64,000 bases of DNA from Molossus alvarezi (GCA_037176705.1 CM073886.1:86835501-86899500); one strand, 5' to 3'. Numbered from the stretch's first letter, positions 44,236 to 56,149 are shown. Notes: generated by a model not told the origin, from the letters alone. Program-made: numbers and translations.

Positions 44236-45970
44236 TTTTTTTTTTTTTTTTTTTGTTACAGATGTTTCTCCTTTTTTACCCCATTGACACCCTCCTCCCC
44301 ATCCCCCCCCCGCCCCATCTCCAGCTTTGTTGTCCATGTCCATTGGTTATGCATACATGCATATAAGTTCTGTGGTTTATCTATTCCCACCCCCCACCAC
44401 CCCCTCTTCTGAGGGTTGTCAGTCTGTACCCTACTTCCGTGTTTCTGGGTCTACCCTATTCCTCAGGCTGTTATATTCATTATATTCCATATATAAGTGA
44501 GATCATGTGGTATTTGTCTTTTTCTGCTTGGCTTATTTCACTTAGGATAATACTTTCCAGGTCCCTCCATGTCGTCTCAAAGGATAAGAGATCTTTCTTT
44601 CTTACAGCTGCATAGTACTCCATTGTGTACATGTACCACATCTTTTTAATCCACTCGTCTACTGATGGACACTTGGGCTGTTTCCAGATCTTAGCTATTG
44701 TAAATAGTGCCACTATGAACATGGGGGTACATATATTCTTCCTGATTGGTGTTTCAGGCTTCTTAGGGTATATTCCTAGAAGTGGGATCACTAGGTCAAA
44801 TGGAAGTTCAATTTTTAATTTTTTGAGGTAACACCATATTGTTTTCCATAGTGGCTGCACCAATCTGCATTCCCACCAACAGTGTACTAGAGTCCCCTTT
44901 TCTCCACACCCTCGACAACACTTGTTTGATGATTTGTTGATAGCGGCCATTCTGACAGGTGTGAGGTGATACCTCATTGTTGTTTTAATTTGCATCTCTC
45001 TGATGATTAGTGATGTTGAGCATTTCTTCATATGTCTCTTGGCCATTTGTATGTCCTGTTTGGAGAGGTGTCTATTCAGCTCCTCTGCCCATTTTTTAAT
45101 TGCATTCTTTGACTTGCTTTTGTTGAGTTGTATGAGCACTCTATATATTTTGGAAATTAACCCCTTATCTGATGTATCATTGGCAATGATGTTCTCCCAT
45201 ACAGTGGGTTGCCTTTCCATTTTGATGGTTGTTTCTTTTGCTGTGCAGAAGCTTTTTAGTTTGATGTAGTCCCATGTACATCCTTGGTTTCTGTTGCCTT
45301 AGGTGATGTATCATTGAAAATTCTGCTGCATATGATGTCCGCAGTTTTGTGGCCTACATTTTCTTCTAGAATTTTTATGGATTCACGGGTCACATTTAAG
45401 TCTTTTATCCATTTTTAGTTTATTTTTGTGTATGGTATAAGTTGATGGTCTAGTTTCATTTTTTTGCATGTAGCTGTCCAATTTTTCCAACACCATTTAT
45501 TAAAGAGGCTGTCTTTACTCCACTGTATGCTCTTGTCACCTTTGTCAAATATTAAATGAGCATATTGCCTTTTCTGGGTTCTCTGTTCTGTTCCACCGGT
45601 CTATATGTCTGTTCTTGTGCCAGTACCAGGCTGTTTTGATTACAGTCACTTTGTAGTATAACCTGATATCTGGTATTGTGATCCCACCCACTTTGTCCTT
45701 CTTTTTCAAGATTGCTGTGGCTATTCGGGGTATTTTTTGGTTCCATATGAACTTTTGAAGTATTTGTTCTAGTTCTGTGAAATATGTCTTTGGTATTTTG
45801 ATGGGGATTGCATTGAATCTATAGATTGCTTTGGGTAATATGGACATTTTAATGATGTTGATTCTTCCAATCCGTGAACAAGGTATGTGCTTCCACTTTT
45901 TTCTATCTTCCTCTATTTCTTTTTTCAATGTCCTGTAGTTTTCTGCAAATAGGTCCTTTACTTCTTTGCT
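44236..45970 (-). mobile_element. 5'-truncated bat L1, relatively intact
   Basis: Antisense L1 with poly-T (44236-44253), a 3' UTR, and the ORF2 C-terminus open for 246 codons (45220-44480) to the natural stop, including [10 protein letters not shown] and the [13 protein letters not shown] end. A second open piece is at 45928-45545. Frames break between. Flanks CTAATAGATCT (44225-44235) and CTTAATTAGATCT (45969-45981) are the target-site duplication with small indels. Confidence 0.93.
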
Positions 45971-45981
45971 TAATTAGATCT

Positions 45982-47194
45982 TACATGTAACCTCCCTGTG
46001 GCCTGCCTCTCTTCTCCCTGGTCCTCCAAAATGAGGCCAACCCTGCTTTTCTCATAAGGATCTCCTTGAATACTGAATAAATGAGAGAGGCACCTACAAG
46101 GAAGCAACTCATTAAAAGGAAGTTTAAGAATTTACAAAACACAAAGAAGTAGTGAGAGTAACCAGTAATCAGAGGGGGAGCTTCCTTAGGCAACGCAGCT
46201 GCAGCAGCTGACAGCCTGAGGCAGCGCAAGGGCTGGGACAGGAAGAGAAAGTCTAGCGCCCTGTTCCCAGCATCAGCTACCTGAGAGGAAGGAGGCGCCT
46301 CTAAGAACCAGAGGCACAAGCCTCAGATGTGAGCAGGAGAGTACTAAAGCAACACTTTGTCAACATCTTAAGAAGGGACCTCATGACAGCCTTGCAGTCA
46401 AACTGAGAGGAGAAAGGATCTGTTTGACAGCCAGTGGTTAAATGGGCCTTCAGGGTTTGCTGCCAGCCTCCAGCAACCCACGGAGGGATCTTTCTTCCTC
46501 CCACTATGCGTAGGATTTTCACATATCATTTCCATCAATGCCAAATCAGACTTCAACCCCTCCCCTACTCCACTCCTATTTGGGAATACAGATCGGAAGG
46601 GATTTAAATATCTAGGACAAAAGCGACCATACAAATAAATGTCTTTAAAAAGAAAAGCTTTGTCTCCCAATGTAAATCTCAAAGAAGGTATTTCTGGCAA
46701 GAAGCTCTAGATTTTTCTTTTTATCTTAAACCTGTAACATTTTTAATATGATTTTTCAGGAATAAATCTGAAGGAGAAAGTCACAGGCAGTAACTTGGTG
46801 ACATCTGCCACATTTTAGAGGTTGTTTACTTCCCTTAGATTGTTATGCCTGCAAGTATTTTAACCAGGTGCGTGGTGGTGGATTAGTCATAGTGTGAGGG
46901 CAGAGAAGGACTCAATATGTGCAGGGATTAAGTCCCCCATTCATCCCTGTAAATCTTCTTTGCAATGAGACTCATTAGCCATGGTTCTACAGCTCCTTTG
47001 ATAAGTGGACCCCACCCATCTATACACTTCTGGGTGGAGCCAAAGACTTAGGGCTTCTATCAGAAAACTAACTTGTCAGTTGACTAGCCCATGAGCCCAG
47101 GTTCAGAGTACTTGGGGCCTTCCACAACACTGTCAAGCTGCCTGCTAATGTCAGGGCCAACTGAGGAAGCCTCATGCTGTAGACTGGTGTTGGT
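45982..47194. other. Unique sequence
   Basis: No repeat recognised. 46190-46330 is GC-rich (GCAACGCAGCTGCAGCAGCTG) with E-box-like CAGCTG words. Confidence 0.4.
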
Positions 47195-47350
47195 TCAATC
47201 ATTTACTTGCTCACTGAGCATCTGTGGGCATGTGCTATGTGTCTTATATCGTTACAGGTGCTGGAATCACCACGGTGGACCAGTTATAGTAAAGACTTTG
47301 AGTTTTATCCTGAGGGCAATGGGAAATCACTAAAGGGTTTCAGACTGGGA
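47195..47350 (-). repeat. Possible L2 fragment, antisense
   Basis: TTTACTTGCTCACTGAGCATC and AAAGACTTTGAGTTTTATCCTGAGGGCAATGGG resemble antisense L2 blocks joined by a deletion. Confidence 0.4.
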
Positions 47351-47615
47351 AGTACATTTTTTAGGTCTCCATTGCCCACAATGCAGTCAGATGAAAATAC
47401 TTGGAGAACATACGGGCAATCCTGGGAGCCCTTTCTAAAGGGGACAATTTCCTCACACAGGTGAGGCCTACACACCTGATGGGTGCAGGCCATTTCCAGC
47501 CACTATGATACCTCCTGTCTTTCCCAGTGTCCCCAAATTATTCACTACCTCTAAATCCACTGAAGTGGCAAAAGATAAGCAATCTAATCACTGATGGTTG
47601 CTTACACAAAATAGT

Positions 47616-48004
47616 TGTTATGGACTAAACTGTATCCTCACAAAATTAATATGTTGAAGTCTTAACCCCACATATGAGTATATTTAGTGATTGGACTACA
47701 AGCAGGTTATAAACATTAAATGAGGTTTAAGGGCTGGGCCTTAATCTTGTGGGGTGGTGTCCTTATGAGAGGGGCATAAGAGATCTCTCTTGCTGTACTC
47801 ACACACAGAGGAAAGTCCACCTGGGGCACAGTGAGAAAGAAGATGGCCATCCACAAGTCAGGAAGAGAGGCCTCACCAGATGTCAACCCTGACAGACCTG
47901 GACCTCGGACTTGTAGCCTGCAGAACTGTGAGAAAATAAATTTGCATTGTTTAAGCCACCCAGTCTGTGGAATTATGATACGCCAGCCCTAGCAGATTAA
48001 TACA
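47616..48004 (+). mobile_element. MLT1A-type solo LTR
   Basis: TGTTATGGACTAAACTGTATCC start, TATGTTGAAGTCTTAACCCC, GGTGTCCTTATGAGAGG, AATAAATTTGCATTGTTTAAGCC and an end in CCAGCCCTAGCAGATTAATACA. Confidence 0.93.
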
Positions 48005-48374
48005 GTTTTAAGCTGAGAAAACTATAAAAGTCTTCTATTTCCATTTTATGTGACTATAAATACTTCCCCCAAGTTTCCCTATGATGAAAGGTAATGGAAG
48101 GTAATGGAAAGGCTAAAGAACTACTTGTTTCTCAAGAGCAATGAGGCTCTTTCTAAAATAGTGAAGGATTTCTAGCTATAACACTATATGAATTGGTGTT
48201 TTAATCATTAAAATATTTTTAATGAGATAACCAATGAATCCACAGAAGCTAAATTCTTTGATAAGAGAGCTTTAGGTATTCGTCACATGGAGTCAGAGTT
48301 AAGAAAATCCAGCCATCTACATAGAGTTAAGCAGAAACAAAAGTATTCTCTTTTCTGCTTTTTGTTTTTGTTTT
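48005..48374. other. Unique AT-rich sequence
   Basis: Nothing recognised. Confidence 0.35.
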
Positions 48375-48388
48375 AAAACAAGGCCCAG

Positions 48389-48615
48389 GTCCAGCCAATG
48401 TGGCTCAGTGGATTGAGTGTCGTCCATGGACTGAGAGGTCCCGATTCGATTCCCAGTCAGGGCACATGCCTGAGTTGTCGGCTCGATCCCAAATAGGGGT
48501 GTGCAGGAGGCAGCCAATTGATATATCTCTTTCACATCAATGTTTCTATCTCTCTTTCCCTTCCTCTCTCTCTAAAAAATCAATAAAAACATATTAAAAA
48601 AACAAAAAACAAAAA
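48389..48615 (+). mobile_element. Ves SINE (type B)
   Basis: GTCCAGCCAATGTGGCTCAG head, GATTCGATTCC B box, AAAAATCAATAAAAAC tail with an A-rich end. Perfect 14-bp target-site duplication AAAACAAGGCCCAG (48375-48388 and 48616-48629). Confidence 0.96.
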
Positions 48616-48809
48616 AAAACAAGGCCCAGCAATAGAACAGTTACTGCCCTCCATTTAGTTCCTAAAAATCCAGGACTAAATGGAATCAGCAGTCAGGAAC
48701 TTGTTAGGAGGTATCCTAACTTCCAGCTGAAGAAGTCTTTTTTTGTGAAAAAGCATGGGTGCCACAGGGCCCTGAAAGTAGTGGAAGGTAATATTAGTAA
48801 GTAGATTGC

Positions 48810-49620
48810 TGTATCAGTCAGGATAGGTTAGATTCTGCTGCGGTAACAAAAATCTCAGTGAATCAATCTAACCAAGGTTTATTTCTCTCTTTTTTAAAAT
48901 TTTTATTTAATTTATTGGGGTGACGTTGGTTAATAAAATTATATAGGTTTCAAGTGTACAGTTCTATAAAACATCATCTATGTATTGTATTGTGGGTTCA
49001 CCACTCAAAGTCATTTCTTCCCATCACCATTAATCTCTCCCTTTGTCCTCTTCTACCTCTCCCCACCCTGGTTTCCCACTGGTAGTCACCATACTGTTGT
49101 CTGTGTCTGTGAGGGTTTGTTTTTTTCTTAATCCCTTCACTTTTATCAGCCAGCCCCCAAACCCCTCTCCCCTCTGACAGCTGTCAGTCTGTTCTCTGTA
49201 TCTATGAGCTTGTTTTATTTTGTTAGTTTATTTTGTTTATTAGATTCCCCAACCAATGTTTATTTCTCACTCACACAAAGTCCTCTGGGTGTCTTTTAGC
49301 TCTCCGGGGAAGTTCCTTTCGAAGAACAATTTGGGGTTCCAGGCTGATGGAGACCTCAGTATTTTGTAGCTGCCCCATCTGGAACATGAGGCCACCACAG
49401 TCACTATGATGGAGAAAAAAGGCTGGATAATTATAAAGAAAATCTTCACTAGCTCAACCAGGAAGTGACATGTCACATTTCATTTGCCAGAACTAGTCAC
49501 AAGGCCCCTCCAAACTTCAAGGGGGCCAGGAAGTATAATTTCCTAAGTGCCCAGAAGTAGGCACATGAAAATAGATTTGATGAACAGTAGCTTTTTCTCT
49601 GCCACAGTTGCCAAACAGTA
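48810..49620 (+). repeat. Old interspersed repeat split by an L1 tail
   Basis: 48810-48887 (TGTATCAGTCAGGATAGG, CTGCTGCGGTAACAAAAATC) and 49251-49620 (GAAGTGACATGTCACATTTC, CTAGTCACAAGGCCCCTCC) join into one mammalian-wide repeat with LTR-like TG...CA ends. The family is not assigned with confidence. Confidence 0.45.
48888..49250 (-). mobile_element. 5'-truncated L1 tail (second L1 family)
   Basis: Antisense 3' UTR: TTATTTAATTTATTGGGGTGACG, GGTTTCAAGTGTACAGTTC, then a polypyrimidine-rich CCTCTTCTACCTCTCCCC block. The 3' UTR differs from the L1 at 44236. 18-bp target-site duplication with one mismatch (48870-48887 and 49251-49268). Confidence 0.92.
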
Positions 49621-49624
49621 AAAA

Positions 49625-50310
49625 CTACCAGATGGAAAGCAGCATTTCTGGTTATCAGAACTCAAATTGAGTTTTGAATAGAACAGTTCTTAAATGTGCG
49701 GTTATAGAGTCAGAACCCACTCTCCTCCTCTCTGGGGACCTGGCAGACGAATTCCCTACACAAAGTCCACTAGCCAAATGAAAATGTAGTATCTAGGTAT
49801 AAAGCTCTAATACCCCAGCACAAAAGTTGCTGAGAGCTGGTTAGAGAATGCATCTTAGGCTAGAGGCTGATGTAGGATTTCTTTTTCCTGACCCTTCCTC
49901 CCTGAACCTAAATCTTGGGACATAGAGAGAGTGACCCAACCCAAACAGCAGCATGGACAGTGGCAGCAAGTCTGAGTCGCCCAGATGGATGAAGTCCCAG
50001 CAGAAAGAACTGGGAGGGTGCCTGGGCACTACATGAGGAGATGTGGTAAATCCATGTGGGCAGGATTGGAGTAGAGCTTAGAGATGGGGAGGGGTGGGGG
50101 GGGTCAGAACCATGCCCTTAAGGCACAGTGACCCTGCCTACATGGAAATATAGCCAGTTAAATGTCCCAGGCATTGACTAATTAGATTAGCAGCAAGGAG
50201 GAATCATACTAAAAAAAGATCTGGAAGTTGATCCCAATAGTATTCTCTCCATCACTTCTTTGAGGGAAGAGACATAGGTTTATTCCTCTATGAATGGAGG
50301 CCACAGTATA
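49625..50310. other. Unique sequence with a G4-type run
   Basis: GGGGAGGGGTGGGGGGGG at 50086-50103 fits a G-quadruplex motif. No gene or repeat recognised otherwise. Confidence 0.4.
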
Positions 50311-50315
50311 AGCAG

Positions 50316-50354
50316 AGGGAGGGGGGGGGAGAGAGAGAGAGAGAGAGAGAGAGA
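50316..50354 (+). repeat. G-run and (GA)n microsatellite
   Basis: GGGAGGGGGGGGGAGAGAGA then GA units up to 50354. Confidence 0.95.
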
Positions 50355-50399
50355 TTGAGAACTGTTCCCCTTCTAACAAAAAGTGGGTGAATTTTTTTT

Positions 50400-50644
50400 T
50401 TTTTTTTTTATCCTCACCCGAGGACATTTTTCCATTTTTTGTTCAGATAGAGCGGGAGGGAGAGAGAGGAAGAAAGAGAGAGAGAAACATCGACGTGAAG
50501 GGACACATCGAGTGGCTGCCACCCGCACGACCAACCAGGACCGGGGACAAACTGCAACCGAGGTACGTGCCCTTAGCGGGAACCGAACCCGGATCTCTGT
50601 ACCGCAGGCCGATGCTCCAACCGCTGAGCCAAACCGGCCAGGGC
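50400..50644 (-). mobile_element. Ves SINE (type A), CpG-rich, minus strand
   Basis: T-run, ATCCTCACCCGAGGACATTTTTCC, then CATCGACGTGAAGGGACAC, CGAACCCGGATC and AACCGCTGAGCCAAACCGGCC. It retains many CpGs that decay in older copies. Target-site duplication GGGTGAATTTTTTTT (from 50385 and 50645-50659). Looks like one of the youngest copies here. Confidence 0.96.
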
Positions 50645-50659
50645 GGGTGAATTTTTTTT

Positions 50660-51229
50660 AAAGCCAATTTGCAATTCCCTTGTTGTGACAGACTTCTTCC
50701 CACATTTGAACTCAACAAGGCCACAGTACCCATGGCCACAGACAGAGGCTTCTGACCGCTCTGCTCTCCTTTGCCATCACTGCAGCAGCCTTGGCAGGGA
50801 AGGCGAACCATTTGGAGATTTCGGAACTGGCTCCATCAACAGTCCAAGAACTCCCCATTTGGGGGTCCAAAGAGAGCAGATGAGATTTGTTCTCAGGTAT
50901 CTTCATCTCTGTATCCCAGCAACTAGCCCATGGGGTATCTATTAGATAATCAATCAAGCATGATCGGAATGAATGAAGGATCAGGGAAGAAAATTATTTC
51001 TCTCTCAGCATAGGAGACTGCAGCAAAAGAAAGGCTATGTCCTCTGCAGGCATGCACAGTATTTTCCCAGTGGGAGGATTATCTTCTGTGCAGCTGATAT
51101 CTGGGCCAATAGTAAGAGTCACCAGGGAATGGCATTTCCTTGGGATCCCCCAGGCCTGCCCCTCATCCAGCCTGTGGGACCAGGGTATTCGTGGATCTGG
51201 GAATGGTGATAAGAGTAGAACACTAATCC
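50660..51229. other. Unique sequence
   Basis: Nothing recognised. Short overlapping frames on both strands without domains. Confidence 0.35.
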
Positions 51230-51535
51230 TAAACTCCACCCCACTCCCAGTCCAATGCCCTCCACCCTCCTCCCTCCTCCATGAAGCCTTCTCTGACTAG
51301 TCTAGGGCTCAGTAAACTTTGAATTCCTACCAAATTTCATCTGCTCTGTCCATTTAGTTCTAATTATATTTTAACTATTACCTTGTTGGTTTCACTCATG
51401 GGTTTAGTTTTGTTTTTGTTTGTTTTTGAATGTTCCCATATTTTCTCTCTCCAACTATAGTTAATACTTTTTGGTATCTTCTACAATGCATAATTTTGGA
51501 AGGCATTTAACATATATATTGGTTGAATGATAATA
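51230..51535 (+). repeat. L2 fragment
   Basis: TCCATGAAGCCTTCTCTGACTAG and the terminal AGGCATTTAACATATATATTGGTTGAATGA correspond to the L2 blocks 'gggaagccttccctgac' and 'tgttgaatgaatga'. Confidence 0.5.
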
Positions 51536-51537
51536 AT

Positions 51538-51950
51538 AATAACGCAAACTTTATTGAGTGTTTATTGCATACAGGCACAAGAAAAAGTACATTTTTTATA
51601 TTACTTAATTTTCAAAACAAGTTACAGCAGGTCTTCATATAATGTGTTGCATTCAATGTCATTTTGTAATAATGTTGATGAGATGCCATAGGAACTTAAC
51701 TCTTGTTTATATCAATTAGCCTACAGTCAAATTGGTTTTATTATATGGCTTTTCACTTAAAATTGCAGAATCTATCCACAATATTATGAGGATTTACTGT
51801 AATTGCCATTATCCCCATTTTACAGATGAGAGGACTGAGCATTAGAGAGATAACTTGCCTAAATTCATACAGCCAGTCAGGATGAAGCTAAGACTTGAAC
51901 CGACATTGGTCTGACTGCAGAGCTTGCGCTCCTAGCCACTCTGCAAGTGG
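51538..51950 (-). repeat. MIR, antisense, with internal interruption
   Basis: CTTTATTGAGTGTTTATTGC at the left, then unrelated AT-rich sequence (51625-51795), then TTATCCCCATTTTACAGATGAG, AACTTGCCTAAATTCATACAGCC and AGACTTGAACCGACATTGGTC. The right half is clear MIR. Confidence 0.7.
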
Positions 51951-53059
51951 GTGGATGGAAGGACAGATTTCCTGCTCGAGATAGTCTTACATGGTTTTCT
52001 CTAAGTATAAGGCAAAAATCAGTTCTTCCAGTTCCATAAGTCACAGGGAAGTGCCCACAAATTTGTAATGGGGGGCCCATTTTGAGGGACAAATATTTAG
52101 ATAGTCTCTGGATTTAATTTACCGTAAACCTAATTCAGTACCCGGGCAGCTCAAAAATTAGCCTGAGCCATAGCAACCCACAGAAGGATAGCTTCTCACT
52201 TTTAACAGCCAAGGAAAATCATTTTTAAAGTCCCAAAGCTTTATAATCAAGGAAAATATTAACCTATAGAAACAATGTATTTGTTTTTTAGCTTATTGTT
52301 AAAAAAAAATAAACAAAAACATATACTTTGCACTAGTACCCCGGGTTAATGAATGCTTCGGAGATGAAAACAGCCACGGTTGTATCCCCTGTAAACACAG
52401 CTATGTTTAGCTCGCGTCCCGCCCTTTCATTCACTCAGCCAATAGCTCCCAGACTTCATTGGATGGGAGACCGAGATGCCAGCGACTGAAGCAGCTGTTG
52501 ACCACAGCCCTGCTGCAGGGGTGAGCACACACTCATGGGCATGGATCTGTCCCTCCAGCGGGCAGGGAGGGCCAGCTCAGAGCAGCATTTCAGAAGGGTA
52601 ATAAAATCCAGGTGGGGAATAACCGTTTCCAGCTGAGGGCCCTGGCTGCACTGCTTGGTCACTCCCCACGCAGAAGCAGGCTGAAACCGACATCGCCCAC
52701 GGCCATCTCCATGGGCCTTGTTGGCCCCTGTCACAGACAGTCAGGCACAAGGCTCTGGGGACTGGATGCAGTCTCTGTTCTACTCTGAAGGCTCCTTGGT
52801 GACATGCAGGCCTGCTGCTACACTAAGATGAACATTTGCCTTGTGGCTCATGCTTACTACGTGCTCACCTGGTCCAACATCACCAAGCCCTCCTCTGTGT
52901 CATACCCTGCAATTCACAGGAGGAGAGTTCCAAGTTGCCTCCTTGATTCACCCAGGCCAGCCTCTGGCCTGCCTTCCAAATGGATTCCTGACAAAAGCAA
53001 ATGAGCCCGATATCCATCATTAGGACTAGAAACATCTATCCAGATCAATCTCAGTCTAA
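51951..53059. other. Unique sequence
   Basis: 52330-52500 is distinctive (GTACCCCGGGTTAATGAATGC, two CCAAT-type words in CAGCCAATAGC and TTCATTGGATGG, CTCGCGTCCCGCCC) and could be regulatory. No coding feature. Confidence 0.35.
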
Positions 53060-53560
53060 AAATACCGCTGATTCTTTTTAAACAAGGTAATCAGGGTGAA
53101 TTGTTTCCTGAGCAGTTATCTTTTAAAGAGCAAAGTCTCCCTCTGGGTGGTGAGATAGAACGGACGTAGCCAGTGTGGGCCTGATGACTCATCGGTCCAG
53201 ACGAGAGACCAGCCTCGAAGCTCACCATTCTACGGAGTCCTGATGTGCGGAAAAATTCAATTGTGATTTCATCACAAAGCAAAACATAATTAGAGGACTT
53301 TCATTATCTGCCTGCATGCCTAAGCGGAGGCGCACGCCAAGGGATTCATTTTCCTCCTTCGGGTGTAGCTTTTGGCAGGGTGGGCGCCATGACAGCACCT
53401 TTAATTTAAGAATGCAGAAGGATTGCTCCATTTTTCATTAATTATGGGACAGTTGCAATTTATCATGATAGGGAGCCCGTATCAGAACCTTCATTTTTCA
53501 AATAAAAAAGCTAAAACATAATCAAGTTCAATTGCACAGCCAGAGTCATATATAAAGACT
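53060..53560. promoter_or_regulatory. Candidate developmental enhancer / conserved element
   Basis: Non-repetitive and dense in known binding cores: ATGACTCAT (AP-1 palindrome, 53184-53192), TAATTA (53287-53292), ATTAATTA (53437-53444) and the 10-bp palindrome TATCATGATA (53461-53470), which pairs inverted GATA cores. The AT-rich but non-decayed texture resembles mammalian conserved enhancers. No start site or exon seen. An inference until aligned. Confidence 0.35.
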
Positions 53561-53594
53561 TGCTGTCTGGAAATACTTGTCTTTCAGTCTCTCA

Positions 53595-53945
53595 ACTCCC
53601 TTATGTCTGGAATGTTCTTTGCACCCTCCCCTCCCTCCCCACCTTCTACCCCAAGCACTTTTTGCCTGATTAGTTCCCATTTATTCTTCAGATCTCAGTT
53701 TAAACATCTCTTTCCTTATTGTATGCTTTCATACAACTGTGTTACTATTTTTCACAGTGCTTATCATCATTGGAAACAATATTTTTTTTTTTTTAGTCTA
53801 TTTGACTAACATGTCTCTCCCCCACTAACTGTAAGCTTTTGGGGGGCTGGGACTGGTTCTGTGCTTGCCCATCACTGCATCCCAAATACCCAGCACAGCA
53901 CCAGATATAATTGGCTCACAGAATATCTACTGCGTGGATGGATGG
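53595..53945 (+). repeat. L2
   Basis: TTATGTCTGGAATGTTCTTTGC, TTCAGATCTCAGTTTAAACATC, CCCCCACTAACTGTAAGC, GGGGGGCTGGGACTGG and CCCAGCACAGCACCAGATATAATTGG follow the L2 3' region in order. Confidence 0.78.
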
Positions 53946-54049
53946 AGGCACAGACAGATGGATTTGCTCTCTGAGTAGGGTACAGTTTTGCACAGCAGAA
54001 CTACATATTTAAATGCTATCACGATACCAATCAAAAGTTGTGTACTACT

Positions 54050-54267
54050 GCCCAGCCAGTGTGGGTCACTGGTTAAGCATCGACCCATGCACCAAGAGGT
54101 TGCCGGTTTGATCCCAGTCAGGGCAAATGCCCAGGTTGTGGGCCCGATCCCCAGTGGGGAGCATGCAGGAGGCGGCCAATCGATGTTCTCTCTCATCAGT
54201 GTTTCTATCTCTCTCTCTCTCTTCCTTCTTCTCTCTCTCAAATCAATACAGAAAAAAATATTTTAAA
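54050..54267 (+). mobile_element. Ves SINE (type B)
   Basis: GCCCAGCCAGTGTGGGTCAC head, GGCCAATCGATGTTCTCTC, a CT-rich run and a CAAATCAATACAG tail. 16-bp target-site duplication with two mismatches (54034-54049 and 54268-54283). Confidence 0.95.
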
Positions 54268-54289
54268 AAAGTTATGCACTACTTCCTAA

Positions 54290-54720
54290 CCTTGATGTAG
54301 AAGTGAAAATATGATTTCAAAAACAAAAGCCAAGGTCACCTCCCTCAAACAACACCTACTAATTGCATGCCACTTCGTCACTGCTGCCATGGAAGAGCCC
54401 TTTCTCCAAACATGAACACGTGGTATTTACACACATAGAACAACATTGTAATATCAAATCACAAAAATTAATTGGCTATGATTTCAGTTCCTCAGAGATC
54501 TGTACAACCATAATCCTGAGCTGCACCAAGAAGTGGCAGAATCACTCACGCGACTTCTCCAGATTGCACTGTGCACCAAGAATAGCAAATGTGTCCTTTA
54601 TTACTTCAGTATCAAGATCTGTCATGGAAATACAAGTCAGCCAAGTAAACAAGACCTCTGTAGGAAATCTCGATGAAGAATTTGCAGTAGAGGCAGCCAT
54701 GTGAAAGTGGGATTAAGCTT
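54290..54720. promoter_or_regulatory. Candidate conserved non-coding element
   Basis: Unique block with AAAAATTAATTGGCTATGATTTC, CAGATTGCACTGTGC and TCGATGAAGAATTTGC. An open frame of 113 codons (54363-54704) overlaps it, but shows no recognisable domain and I treat it as chance. Confidence 0.22.
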
Positions 54721-55399
54721 TGCCTTCCTCGTTTGATCAGACTTTCCTATGCCAAATACTGAGCCAGCTTAGTCCCTGACAATATTGGGAAATAAAATTT
54801 GCTTTAGATCCTCTCCCACCTCTTTCCAGCAACCTTCCCCCTCATTTTTTCATGTTCTCTGCACATTCTGTTCTCCCAGCTCATTGCTGGCCCCGAACCC
54901 CATGGCTCAGAATCCCTTGCCCACCCTACTGAGCCTTCCATGTAACCCACACCGATGGTCACCAAGGCTGGACTCTTCAATAATGTCTCTGCACTATGTC
55001 TCATTTTCTTCTGTATTGTTCTCTCCCGTACCACTCAACTTCTTCCTAGGAAACCGAGCCTTAGCCAGATGTCAACAATAAACAACAGGCTATGTGGTCC
55101 CCATGACTGTGTTTTAATTAGGAGCAGTATCACCCCCCAAAAGTGGTTTTTCTAATGGTGAAACATCGGGCATCAGTTTTGAGACAGTAATGTCCCCCCA
55201 AATTAGAATAAGCTGAGATCAAATTTTCCTATACATAAGACAACTTCATCAAATCAAAGAAAATTCTCTCTGGCGTAGCAAAGGGCACAAGAGGCTGGAA
55301 TTACATCATTGTTTTACTTCTAAAATTGGCAAGATTCTCTTTGCAGCTATAAGATACACTGAGAAGACCTATCAATAAAAAAAAACAAAAACAAAGAAC
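54721..55399. other. Unique sequence
   Basis: Nothing recognised. A-rich run at 55372-55398. Confidence 0.35.
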
Positions 55400-55720
55400 C
55401 TGCCTGTGTCCTCAGCCACTTCCCCCACTCCCCCTGACATTGGTAGTTATCAGTTCAAACAATTTAACAGCCAAGTGGAGGCTTTTCATGTCTATCGCTT
55501 AACACACCTCTCGGCTGAAAAGATACAACACAACAAAATAAGTGGAGCCAATGACTCACTATGCAATGAGAATTGGCAATCAGCATGATGCCCTCTGGAA
55601 AAATAGAAGTCACTGCTGATATTTTGCCTGCATTTTGGGTGTAGTTCTTTATCTGCTTCTGACATCTTTGAAGGTGAAGTCCATTTCAGGTAACAGAGAA
55701 CAGGGTTCATGCAAGGTCAG
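55400..55720. promoter_or_regulatory. Candidate conserved non-coding element
   Basis: Unique block with TGACTCA (55552-55558) followed closely by ATGCAAT, and TTCTTTATCTGCTTCTGACATC. Low decay and no repeat signature. The assignment is by texture. Confidence 0.22.
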
Positions 55721-56149
55721 GTGAACTGTTCCCGTCCAAGTCTGCCAGTGGTGACAAGACACACAGTCCTAACTGCCTCAGTGGAGAAGTGTCCAGAGAA
55801 CACGTCACTCACCCCCCTTGCAGTCTGCTCTCTGGACAGACTTCCATCTGCAGCAACCTCCTAGCCAGTGCCCTGCCACCGAGCTGGGGACTCTCCCGTA
55901 AGTGTTCCTCGCCCGCCCCTAACCGACATAATCTGTCTCAGTGCAGCAAAGGGCCCAGCACAGTAGAGGCTCTGAGTACCGTCTGCTTGTTGGCTGAGTG
56001 GATACATGTAAATGGGTGAAATCTTGCCCCCAAGCCTCAGAGCTTTCTTAATCTGAGGGGCAAGTTAGTTTCATTTTTCACATCTCCCACATCTAGTCCC
56101 TCAAGTCAGGTTACCTTACTAATCAAAACCTTCCAGTCCCAACAGGTTT
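55721..56149. other. Unique sequence
   Basis: Nothing recognised. Confidence 0.35.

Noticed and set aside
54363..54704. 113-codon plus-strand frame
   Set aside because: No recognisable domain and no evident splice or promoter context. Better explained as chance in unique, possibly conserved, DNA.
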